A stretch of 64,000 bases of DNA from Flavobacterium sp. (lineage in GTDB: Bacteria; Bacteroidota; Bacteroidia; Flavobacteriales; Flavobacteriaceae), in the NCBI GenBank assembly GCA_016787805.1, contig JAEUTY010000012.1:105400-169399 (forward strand), read 5' to 3'. This document shows, in pieces, positions 42,401 to 49,745 of the stretch. The position numbers and the translations under genes are program-made. The notes under the pieces were generated by a model, which searched no databases, was not told where the DNA came from, and saw only the letters and a program-made list of their open reading frames with translations. Numbering within the stretch: position 1 is the stretch's first letter; every line of letters starts with the position of its first letter.

Positions 42401-44014
42401 ACCTACGGAATTACAGTTTACCAAGAACAGGTAATGCTTTTGTCGCAAAAATTGGCCAATTTCTCCAAAGGTGATGCCGACGTACTGCGTAAAGCGATGG
42501 GAAAAAAACAAAAAGATGTACTGGATAAAATGAAATCCAAATTCATCTCGCAAGCGATGGAAAACGGACATCCTGAAGATAAATTAGAAAAAATTTGGAA
42601 AGACTGGGAAGCGTTTGCACAGTATGCGTTCAATAAATCGCACTCCACTTGTTATGCGTGGATTGGCTATCAAACAGCGTATTTAAAAGCGCATTATCCT
42701 GCCGAATATATGGCAGCGGTGCTTTCGAATAATATGAACGATATCAAGCAGGTTTCGTTCTTTATGGAAGAATGTAAACGCATGGGATTGAACGTACTCG
42801 GCCCAGATGTGAATGAAAGTTACTATAAGTTTACAGTAAACGAAAACTATGCGGTACGCTTTGGAATGGGAGCAATTAAAGGCGTTGGTTCGCCAGCTGT
42901 TGAAACGATAGTTGAAAATCGTAAAAGTGGCAGTTACAAATCGATTTTTGATTTAGCCAAACGCATCGATTTGCGAGCAGCCAACAAAAAAGCCTTTGAA
43001 AGTTTGGCGTTGGCTGGCGGATTTGACTGTTTTGCAACTACGCATCGCGCACAGTATTTTCATGATGAAGGCGACGGGATTACCTTTTTAGAAAAAGCGG
43101 TTCGTTACGGAAATAAGTTTCAGGAGAATGAAAATTCATCACAAGTAAGTTTGTTTGGCGAAACTAGCGAAGTGCAAATTGCCGAGCCTATTGTTCCGCC
43201 TTGCGAGGAATGGAGTACGATGGAAAAGCTAGCCAAAGAAAAAGAAGTAGTCGGGATTTATATTTCGGGTCATCCGCTCGACGATTACCGTTTTGAGATG
43301 AAATACTTCTGCAATGCAAGACTAGAATCACTCAAAAATTTAGAGCAACATATTAACAAAACACTTTCGTTTGGCGGAATCATAACCAACGTGCAACACA
43401 AAACAGCCAAGAATGGAAAAGGCTGGGGATCGTTTGTTTTAGAAGGTTACGATGAAAGTTATGAGTTTCGGATTTTTGGTGAAGAATACTTGAAATTCCG
43501 TCATTTTTTGATTCAAAATAATTTTACGTTCATCAAAATAATGGTGCGTGAAGGTTGGGTGAATCAAGAAGGTAAAAAAGGCGAACCACGACTTCAATTT
43601 CAATTGGTGCAATATTTACAAGATGTGTTGCCTTCATTTGCCAAAAAACTAATTGTGTTGATGGATGTAAAAGAAATTCAAAGCGCAACAGTAAGTTTGT
43701 TGAACGATATTTTTCAATCGAACAAAGGTGATAATTCAGTGGTGTTTGAAGTAATGGAATTGGAAAAAGTCAAACGATTGGCAGTAATGGAAAAATCAAC
43801 GGTTGACAATGAAATTTCAGAAGAAGAAATCAGTATTGAAACTGAATCGGATTTGGAAAATACGGAAGCACCTGAAGTGGTGATGACCGAAGAAGTGGAA
43901 GAAATTCGAGTAGTAACCAAACTATCGATGCCAAGCAGAAAGTTGAAAGTCAAAATTTCCAACGAATTACTGACGGAATTGGAGAAGTTGCAGATTGATT
44001 TTAGGCTAAACTAA
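39494..44014 (+). CDS. dnaE: DNA polymerase III alpha subunit with fused DnaQ-like exonuclease
   Basis: Replicative polymerase of 1506 residues from ATG 39494 (MYLIFDTETTGLPRNW); a TTG at 39479 is five codons upstream and unlikely. Residues 1-190 are a DEDDh 3'-5' exonuclease: D6 and E8 (FDTETTG), D105 (GQNVGFD), H170 and D175 (AHNATADVEAT). A linker follows, then the PHP domain opening FVHLHNHTQFS near 262, the palm with PDIDIDFDD near 690, the finger and beta-binding regions, and an OB fold near 1290 (LSFGGIITNVQHKTAKNGKG). The fusion puts proofreading in the alpha chain. Only 21 bp follow before the restriction-modification gene. Confidence 0.95.
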   Translation: MYLIFDTETTGLPRNWAAPITDTNNWPRCVQIAWQLHDAMGNLIEHQDYLIRPEGYNIPYDAERIHGISTELAQQNGIELKVALERFNEALSKTKFIVGQNVGFDVNIMGCEFYRMGIDSPMTKMPILDTCTETTAELLKLPGGRGGKFKLPTLTELHQYLFGVPFAEAHNATADVEATTRCFLELIKREVFTKEELDVPANYFTEFNEHNPKEIQLIGLQHINLKQASDEIRKQFQPKEEPTISKEEHQQNQQTLVDTDFVHLHNHTQFSVLQSTISVKDLVAATVKNKMPAVAITDIGNMMGAFHFVRDVLYHNKLAAVKNKAAEEAGEVPTETIIKPIVGCEFFVCDNHKDKSRKDNGYQIVLLAKNKNGYHNLAKMASIAYTEGFYYVPRIDKQIIQQYKEDVIVLSGSLYGEIPSKLLNIGENQAEEALLWWKEQFGADLYIELMRHNQEDENRVNGALIDLARKHNVKTIATNNVFYINKEDANAHDILLCVRDGEKQSTPIGRGRGYRFGLPNQDYYFKSGDEMKQLFSDYPEAISNISEVVDKIEIYDLAREVLLPKFDIPEEFLVAEDEVDGGKRGENKYLHYLTYEGAKKRYKEITPEIQERIDFELKTIENTGYPGYFLIVQDFIAEARKLGVSVGPGRGSAAGSVVAYCLWITNIDPLEYDLLFERFLNPDRVSMPDIDIDFDDEGRSKVMDYVIEKYGSNQVAQIITYGTMAAKSSIRDTARVLDLPLFEADKIAKLVPNLKLDKIFSMDQTSLKQALRAEEYDKVKELIELANEGSLSSETISQAKILEGNLRNTGIHACGVIITPSDITNYVPVATAKDSDLYVTQFDNSVVESAGLLKMDFLGLKTLTLIKDTVKLVKYRTGIELNPDEFPIDDVKTYELFQRGETVGIFQYESVGMQKYLRDLKPTVFGDLIAMNALYRPGPLEYIPSFVKRKNGEEPIVYDLEANEEYLKETYGITVYQEQVMLLSQKLANFSKGDADVLRKAMGKKQKDVLDKMKSKFISQAMENGHPEDKLEKIWKDWEAFAQYAFNKSHSTCYAWIGYQTAYLKAHYPAEYMAAVLSNNMNDIKQVSFFMEECKRMGLNVLGPDVNESYYKFTVNENYAVRFGMGAIKGVGSPAVETIVENRKSGSYKSIFDLAKRIDLRAANKKAFESLALAGGFDCFATTHRAQYFHDEGDGITFLEKAVRYGNKFQENENSSQVSLFGETSEVQIAEPIVPPCEEWSTMEKLAKEKEVVGIYISGHPLDDYRFEMKYFCNARLESLKNLEQHINKTLSFGGIITNVQHKTAKNGKGWGSFVLEGYDESYEFRIFGEEYLKFRHFLIQNNFTFIKIMVREGWVNQEGKKGEPRLQFQLVQYLQDVLPSFAKKLIVLMDVKEIQSATVSLLNDIFQSNKGDNSVVFEVMELEKVKRLAVMEKSTVDNEISEEEISIETESDLENTEAPEVVMTEEVEEIRVVTKLSMPSRKLKVKISNELLTELEKLQIDFRLN

Positions 44015-44035
44015 TAAAAAGATAAATAACTAAAT

Positions 44036-46804
44036 ATGGCAAAAAATATAACTTTCGACCAAGAGCTTCGTAGTCTTCAAAAGTATATTGAAAGTTCTGA
44101 AAACGAAGATGCAAAAAGACAATTGCTATATCCATTATTCACAAAACTTTTTAAGGATAAGTTTTCTATTGAATCAGGAAAAAACACACATGGAGCTGAT
44201 GGATATGTTGAAGGTCAATTAATTGTTGAAGCCAAAACAAACTTTTCTCAATGGCTTGAAGGCTTTTATCAGGCACTTCATTACAAGAAAAAGTTTGGAT
44301 TGTCCTATAATTCAATAATGGTAATTTCCAATGAGTTTTGTGCTATTTGGAAAATTAAAAATTTACCTGAATTTGCAGTAATCTTATCTCATACTGCTGA
44401 TGCAAATCTCGCACCAAGTACAATCGGAAAGGAAAATGCTAGAAAAACGGCTAACAATAATAAAGTTTTAATAAAAGAAGCTGCTCAATATTGGCTAGAT
44501 CCAAAAGATTTAAAAGGAGAACTTTTTAATGGTAGAAAAAGTTTAATTACTGAAACCTACGAAATTTTAAAAGTTCTTAAAAACCTTGATTCTGAAAGAA
44601 TTTTAGTTAACAAGCACAATTTTATTCATACTATTGAAAGAATGAAATTCTTTTTTGAACATCCTATTGATGCTGTTCATGCTTTTTATTCCATTATTCC
44701 ATATTGGGATATTACTTCTTCTGTTGCTGAAAATGATAATTCAGAAACTATTAAAGTTATTGGTTTTTCTGGCAAAAAATTTTCTGAAGACATTCACATT
44801 ATACCAAAGCACAAAAAAGAATTTATCAAGTTTATCGAAGACCAATATATTTTTACAAACGAAGGCTCAGGATTAACGGTTGATTATTATTTCTCAAGAT
44901 TTGATGAGGTTTTAGCAGCCATTGACCCAGAATATGTAAAGCAACACGGCATATTTTTTACCGATGACAACTTAAGTAAGTTTGCTCTTTGGTTTGCCAA
45001 AAATGAAGTGTTTGAAACCATCCACGAAAATTATGTTGTTTTTGATCCAGCTGGGGGTTCGGGTAACTTAATTAGTAGTTACAAAGGAAAATTAAAACAT
45101 AAAATCATTTCAGAACTGCAACCTGATTTATTAAAAATTATTGAAAAAAGGATGAAAGCCGATCCTTGGCATATTGAAACAGGTTTTACTATTGTTCCAA
45201 AAACAGTTGAAAACGAAGGATTAAATTTTCTTGACCGAAGCGGTGCCGATTATTATAACGAATTAGAAAAAGCGGTGTTGAAAAATACAAACAAAGCAAT
45301 CGATAAACCGTTAGCTTTTTTGTTAAATCCACCTTATAAAAATACAGATGAAAACGTTTCTGCTCGTGAAAAATCGGATGCAGAATATGAAATAAATGGT
45401 GATATCCTTGCACTTACAGGTGCAGATGCAGGCAAAGAACGCTATTTAGCTTTTCTTGGACAAATTTTAAACATTTGTAAAGCTCAAACCGAAAAGTTGC
45501 CTGATGCTAAACCTTTGGTAATGATTTTTACACCAACTTCTTGGTTAATTCCGCGACCAACTTACAAGCAATTTAGAAAAACTTGGGATGAAAATTTTAC
45601 CTACTTAAATGGTTTTATCACTACAAGTAATGAGTTTTTTAAACTAAAAGGAAAATGGCCTTTGGCTTTCACCATTTGGCAATACGAACCTAATGAAGAA
45701 AGAGAAAACAAAGTAAAAGTTTTAGATTTAACCGAAGTAAAGAAAAACGAATTAGCATTTAATTGGAATGACAATGATGAAGAATTAAATCCAACAGTAG
45801 AAAACTATGTAAATACATTTTCTCATGTAAATTTAGATAATTCGCGTGGTGATATTAGAGATATGTTGCCAGAATTAGAGAGAAAAGATAAATTAGTTAG
45901 GCAACCAAGATATAATATGTATAGAAACCTAACCAATGATGAGAAAGAAAGAACTGTAGTAAGTGGCTTCCCATTAAATGACAATAGACATACCAATTAC
46001 AGTGTTCCTTATGGATTTATAGATGGAACTTTGATTGGTTTTATGGATGATAATACGCCAGTTAGATTGAGACAAGAACCATCTGAAAGATTGTCTAATG
46101 AACCAGATAGAGTTTGGTTTATGTTAATGTCTTCGTTTAGTTCAATTAATTTGCAACAAATTCATTCAGGAGCAGCAAATAGTAGGTCTTATTGTGCTTA
46201 TGATAAAGAGTCAAGTCAAGCATTATTTAGCTGGTATGCAATAAGTAAATCTATATTTAGCAGAAACCCACTATGGACAAATCAATATGAAATTTGGAAA
46301 CCCACTATTTCAGAAGATTTAATTGAAGATTGGTTTGCGTTGTGTTATGCTTTTGGCTTGGCAGAAAACCGTTGTGTGGTCACCAAGTTTGAAAAAGACA
46401 ATCCAGTTGTTGGTGCTCCAGAGGTTTGGGTTGATAACCCAATGAGCCCAAATAATCAAGAAAGTTTTTACAGAACTACATTGCAAAAAGAAATAAAAAA
46501 ATCAAGGTCGGTAGCCAATGATTTAGCAACAAGCATTGAAGCGTTTTATCAATATTGGAATTTGAATTATACCAAAGGTCAAATACTAGAAAATGTAGGT
46601 TTACACGAAGAAGCATATTTCAAATATTTTGATTATCCAGATTTTGTAACCAAAGACAGCGGTTTAATTCAAATAAAAAAATATGCGGAGGTTAACGAGT
46701 GTTCAGATTTATTAGAAAAAACCGCTCTGATTTCAGAAAAAACTAAATTAGTAAAAGAAGAAATCTACAGAATGTTAATTGAAGATTTTAAATATTTTGA
46801 GTAA
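44036..46804 (+). CDS. Type IIG-like restriction-modification protein (nuclease + N6-adenine methyltransferase)
   Basis: A 922-residue protein that looks like a single-chain restriction-modification enzyme. At the N-terminus D55 and E65-x-K67 (ADGYVEG ... IVEAKT), followed by QWLEGFYQALHY, fit a PD-(D/E)xK nuclease. A helical linker is followed by methyltransferase motifs: GIFFTDDNLS (motif X, near 305), FDPAGGSGNLI (SAM-binding motif I, near 336) and LLNPPYKNT (catalytic motif IV, 430-438). The remaining 480 residues would include target recognition. No separate specificity or translocase gene exists nearby, unlike type I or BREX. It starts 21 bp after dnaE and is followed by an Abi gene: a defence island. 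Confidence 0.8.
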   Translation: MAKNITFDQELRSLQKYIESSENEDAKRQLLYPLFTKLFKDKFSIESGKNTHGADGYVEGQLIVEAKTNFSQWLEGFYQALHYKKKFGLSYNSIMVISNEFCAIWKIKNLPEFAVILSHTADANLAPSTIGKENARKTANNNKVLIKEAAQYWLDPKDLKGELFNGRKSLITETYEILKVLKNLDSERILVNKHNFIHTIERMKFFFEHPIDAVHAFYSIIPYWDITSSVAENDNSETIKVIGFSGKKFSEDIHIIPKHKKEFIKFIEDQYIFTNEGSGLTVDYYFSRFDEVLAAIDPEYVKQHGIFFTDDNLSKFALWFAKNEVFETIHENYVVFDPAGGSGNLISSYKGKLKHKIISELQPDLLKIIEKRMKADPWHIETGFTIVPKTVENEGLNFLDRSGADYYNELEKAVLKNTNKAIDKPLAFLLNPPYKNTDENVSAREKSDAEYEINGDILALTGADAGKERYLAFLGQILNICKAQTEKLPDAKPLVMIFTPTSWLIPRPTYKQFRKTWDENFTYLNGFITTSNEFFKLKGKWPLAFTIWQYEPNEERENKVKVLDLTEVKKNELAFNWNDNDEELNPTVENYVNTFSHVNLDNSRGDIRDMLPELERKDKLVRQPRYNMYRNLTNDEKERTVVSGFPLNDNRHTNYSVPYGFIDGTLIGFMDDNTPVRLRQEPSERLSNEPDRVWFMLMSSFSSINLQQIHSGAANSRSYCAYDKESSQALFSWYAISKSIFSRNPLWTNQYEIWKPTISEDLIEDWFALCYAFGLAENRCVVTKFEKDNPVVGAPEVWVDNPMSPNNQESFYRTTLQKEIKKSRSVANDLATSIEAFYQYWNLNYTKGQILENVGLHEEAYFKYFDYPDFVTKDSGLIQIKKYAEVNECSDLLEKTALISEKTKLVKEEIYRMLIEDFKYFE

Positions 46805-46929
46805 ATTATACCAGAAAGCGTTTTTGCTTAGTCAGTATTGAAACGATGAAGCTAATTGAAGAGATGAACAAATAGTTGTTAGAGCACTAAGTGATTCATT
46901 AGAGCATATAGTAAAATTTAACATAGAAT
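46805..46929. other. AT-rich spacer between the RM gene and the abi promoter
   Basis: About 125 bp with no plausible gene. It holds two direct copies of TTAGAGCA (46879-46886 and 46899-46906, 20 bp apart) and a nine-codon open frame starting near 46845. No clear terminator for the RM gene is visible. Confidence 0.4.
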
Positions 46930-46961
46930 TTGTATATGACACACAAATATTCGTACATTTG
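46930..46961 (+). promoter_or_regulatory. Promoter of the structured RNA and abi gene
   Basis: TTG at 46930-46932, 21-nt spacer, TACATTTG at 46954-46961. Full match to the Bacteroidetes consensus. Predicted transcription start 46966-46969, a few bases before a strong hairpin. Confidence 0.72.
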
Positions 46962-46965
46962 CACC

Positions 46966-47023
46966 AATAATACCAGCCACGCTTCCCATAAGAATAGCGC
47001 ACCCAGGCTGGTTTTCGATTTTT
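46966..47023 (+). ncRNA. Candidate structured small RNA upstream of abi (AbiF-RNA-like)
   Basis: The RNA predicted from this promoter forms an outer 7-bp stem ACCAGCC (46972-46978) / GGCTGGT (47006-47012). Inside is a second stem: CGC/GCG plus TTC/GAA between 46980 and 46999, loop CCATAA, then an unpaired CACCCA. A T-rich tail (TTTTCGATTTTT) follows, so the structure may also end transcription. It lies 13 nt before the ATG of an Abi_2 protein. A structured RNA motif upstream of abiF genes has been described by comparative genomics; whether this one belongs to it was not tested. It could be an RNA antitoxin, a guide or an attenuator. Confidence 0.55.
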
Positions 47024-47035
47024 ATATAACTGCCT

Positions 47036-47929
47036 ATGAAGTATGTTAAACCACCAGTTCCAATACATGAGCAAATAGAAGTTCTTAAAAACAGAGGGCT
47101 ACTTTTTAAAAACGAAGCCAAAGCAGCTCATTATCTTTCTAATATTAGTTATTACAGATTAAGAGCATATACGTATCCATTTCAAGACAATAAAGACGAA
47201 AATCATCCATTTATTACCAAAGTTTCTTTTGAAGAAATTATCGATTTATATGTTTTTGACAGGCAATTACGATTACTTATTTTTGATGGTATTGAAAAAA
47301 TCGAAATTGCACTTCGCACACAAATCATTTATAATTTTTCGTTAGTTCATGGAAGTTTTTGGCATTTGAAACCAAATTTATATAAAGATGCAGTTCGATT
47401 TGCTAATCATATTGATTCACTTCAAAAAGAAATTGACAGAAGTAACGAAACATTTATTAGTCATTACAAAGACAAATACACACATCCAACAGAGCCACCA
47501 TGCTGGATGAGCCTTGAAGTTAGTAGCATGGGTTTGCTTTCAAAATTATTTCAAAATTTGCATACATCCAATGAAAAGAAACTTGTTACAAAACACTTCG
47601 GTCTTACAAATCCAGCAATTTTAGAAAACTGGATGCATTGTTTTTGCAACCTAAGAAATATTTGTGCTCATCACGGACGTATTTGGAATAGAAGGTTAGT
47701 TCCAATAAAGTTACCTTATAATACTCTTTATCCTTTTTTAGAAAATAACAAAATATACACTAATAAATTATATGCAATTTTATGCTGTATTGAATATGTT
47801 TTGAAAATTATTAGCCCAGGAAGTACTTTTAAATATCGATTGAAAAAAGTAATGCAAAATTGTCCAATGAAGCAAGAAAAAGAAATGGGTTTCCCAGAAC
47901 ATTGGGAAGAAGACAGTCTCTGGAAATAA
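47036..47929 (+). CDS. Abi_2 (AbiD/AbiF) abortive-infection protein, HEPN type
   Basis: A 297-residue all-helical protein of the Abi_2 family, which causes phage-triggered growth arrest. Family blocks: IEVLKNRGLLFKNEAKAAHYL near 15-34, ISYYRLRAYTYPFQ near 37-50, LYVFDRQLRLLIFDGIEKIEIALRTQ near 71-96, and the HEPN active site R207-N-x3-H212 within NLRNICAHHGRIWNRR. The HEPN motif suggests it is an RNase. It is preceded by its own promoter and a structured RNA and lies behind an RM gene. Codon usage and AT-richness match the RM gene more than dnaE. No terminator with a T-tract follows. Confidence 0.88.
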   Translation: MKYVKPPVPIHEQIEVLKNRGLLFKNEAKAAHYLSNISYYRLRAYTYPFQDNKDENHPFITKVSFEEIIDLYVFDRQLRLLIFDGIEKIEIALRTQIIYNFSLVHGSFWHLKPNLYKDAVRFANHIDSLQKEIDRSNETFISHYKDKYTHPTEPPCWMSLEVSSMGLLSKLFQNLHTSNEKKLVTKHFGLTNPAILENWMHCFCNLRNICAHHGRIWNRRLVPIKLPYNTLYPFLENNKIYTNKLYAILCCIEYVLKIISPGSTFKYRLKKVMQNCPMKQEKEMGFPEHWEEDSLWK

Positions 47930-47943
47930 TTTCAAACTCAACT

Positions 47944-47969
47944 AACGCTCGTCTATTTAAAATGGCGTT
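47944..47969. repeat. Inverted repeat at the right edge of the defence island
   Basis: AACGC at 47944-47948 and GCGTT at 47965-47969 flank a 16-nt centre, 15 bp after the abi stop. It could be a weak terminator or an island boundary; the short arms do not allow a decision. Confidence 0.35.
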
Positions 47970-48063
47970 CGTATATTAGTAAAAAAAGCACACCTTATTA
48001 TTTGTTAAATTTGCCTTAAATATTGATTTTCAATAAGTTATAAATCAATTTTAAGACAATCCT

Positions 48064-49734
48064 ATGAAAAAAACAATAATAGTTGTACTTTTTTTAGTTT
48101 TATCATCAGCTGTATTTGCTCAAGATATAGAAACCATTAGCACCGAAAAACCATTCGAAATTAGTGGTGCTTTTACTGTTTTTAATTCGTACTACAACGC
48201 GAACGGGATTGATCCAAGAAGAAAAGACTATTCTTGGTACTTTACGGGCGCTCCTTTAATCAAAATTTACGGCGTTGAAATTCCGCTTTCTTTTACTGTA
48301 AGCGAACAAGAACGCTCTTTTCGTCAGCCATTTAATCAGTTTTGTTTGAGTCCATCTTATAAATGGGCAAAATTGCATTTGGGTTATACCAATCTTACTT
48401 GGTCGCCTTTTACGTGGTCAGGGCAAACGGCAATGGGAACTGCTATAGAACTCAATCCTGGAAAGTTCCGTTTTGGTGCATTGTATGGCCGATTGAACCG
48501 CGCTGTCGAAGAAGATTTAACATCGCCAGAATTGCAAACTCCTGCTTACAAACGCACAGGTTATGCTACGCGTATTGGTTATGGAACCGAAACCAGCCAT
48601 GTTGATTTGATTTTTTTGAAAGCGAAAGACGACGAAAATTCGCTCGAAAAAATACCACAAAACACCACAGTTTATGCAGGTGAAAATGCTGTTTTAGGAT
48701 TGTCGTCTCGAATGAAATTTACTTCGCATTTGTTTTGGGATGCCGATGTAGCAACAAGCATTTACACGCGCGACTTGAGTGCTCTGCCTTTGTCTGACGA
48801 TAATGATCCTACCGTAACTAGCTTTCAATCGTTGATGAACATTAATAGTTCTTCTTCGATGTATAATTCGTATCAAACCGAAGTTAGATATGAAGCCAAA
48901 AAATACCGAATTAAAGCCAAATACCGTAGAGTTGAACCCGATTTTCAAAGTATGGGAGCGTATTATTTTCAAACGGATATCGAAAATATTACGCTTGAAC
49001 CTTCTTTTTATTTTATGAAAAATAAGTTCAAACTCATTTCGAGTCTTGGTCATCAAAGGGATAATCTGCTCAATAAAAAATCATTTACTACCAAACGCAT
49101 CATCGGGAATTTAGGTTTCGATTGGAATGTTTCAAAGGTTTTCGGATTGAACGCTTTTTATGCCAATTATTCAGGCGAACAAGGGAAAGGACTAAAAATT
49201 CCCAATCAAGCTACGCAACAGTCTTTTGTTTCTCAAAACATGATGATTATGCCGCGTTTGACTTTTGTCAAAGAAAAAATAACGCATTTTCACACTTTGG
49301 TAGCCAACCGACAATGGCTCACAGATAAAAATCCGAATACCGCTGATGTAACCGAATATCAAGTAGACAATCTGAATTATAACAGTTCTTTTATTCTCAA
49401 TAAATCGGGGTTGACAATAGGCGTGAACTATTTGCTTTCCATTTTTGATTCGACTACCAATTACAATCGTTTGGACGGAATTGGGCTCAATCTTTCTAAG
49501 CCATTTTTCCAAAATAAACTTATTAGTTCTCTCAATGCAAACGGAACCAAGCAAAAGTTAAATCACGAAGCGTATGCCGATATTTTGAATTTTACTTGGG
49601 TGAATACTGTCAAACTAAACAATCATCATGGGTTGACTTTAACCGCGGTTTATTTAGACAATACATCGAAAATTCAAGACGGAATTACCTTCAATGAATA
49701 CAATATAGATTTAGGATATACTTACACTTTTTAA
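48064..49734 (+). CDS. Outer-membrane beta-barrel protein of the giant-protein operon
   Basis: A 556-residue exported protein: signal peptide MKKTIIVVLFLVLSSAVFAQ, then amphipathic strands throughout with many aromatic girdle residues (ISGAFTVFNSYYNANG, FSFRQPFNQFCLSPSYKW, YNIDLGYTYTF), ending in an aromatic residue as outer-membrane barrels do. No enzyme motif. A -7 element TAAATTTG lies at 48006-48013. It is 11 nt ahead of the 1512-residue protein, so one operon. It may be the pore or anchor for that protein; this is inference. Family not recognised by name. Confidence 0.7.
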   Translation: MKKTIIVVLFLVLSSAVFAQDIETISTEKPFEISGAFTVFNSYYNANGIDPRRKDYSWYFTGAPLIKIYGVEIPLSFTVSEQERSFRQPFNQFCLSPSYKWAKLHLGYTNLTWSPFTWSGQTAMGTAIELNPGKFRFGALYGRLNRAVEEDLTSPELQTPAYKRTGYATRIGYGTETSHVDLIFLKAKDDENSLEKIPQNTTVYAGENAVLGLSSRMKFTSHLFWDADVATSIYTRDLSALPLSDDNDPTVTSFQSLMNINSSSSMYNSYQTEVRYEAKKYRIKAKYRRVEPDFQSMGAYYFQTDIENITLEPSFYFMKNKFKLISSLGHQRDNLLNKKSFTTKRIIGNLGFDWNVSKVFGLNAFYANYSGEQGKGLKIPNQATQQSFVSQNMMIMPRLTFVKEKITHFHTLVANRQWLTDKNPNTADVTEYQVDNLNYNSSFILNKSGLTIGVNYLLSIFDSTTNYNRLDGIGLNLSKPFFQNKLISSLNANGTKQKLNHEAYADILNFTWVNTVKLNNHHGLTLTAVYLDNTSKIQDGITFNEYNIDLGYTYTF

Positions 49735-49745
49735 AAACAAATAAG

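Noticed and set aside
44036-46804. BREX PglX or type I HsdM
   Set aside because: No other BREX genes, HsdS or HsdR lie nearby, and the N-terminus has its own PD-(D/E)xK-like nuclease motif.
46840-46875. Nine-codon open frame between the RM and abi genes
   Set aside because: Too short, with no signal of translation or conservation available; chance occurrence is likely.
47944-47969. Integron attC site after the abi gene
   Set aside because: AACGC/GCGTT arms are suggestive, but the full attC architecture (two paired boxes) and an integrase are absent.
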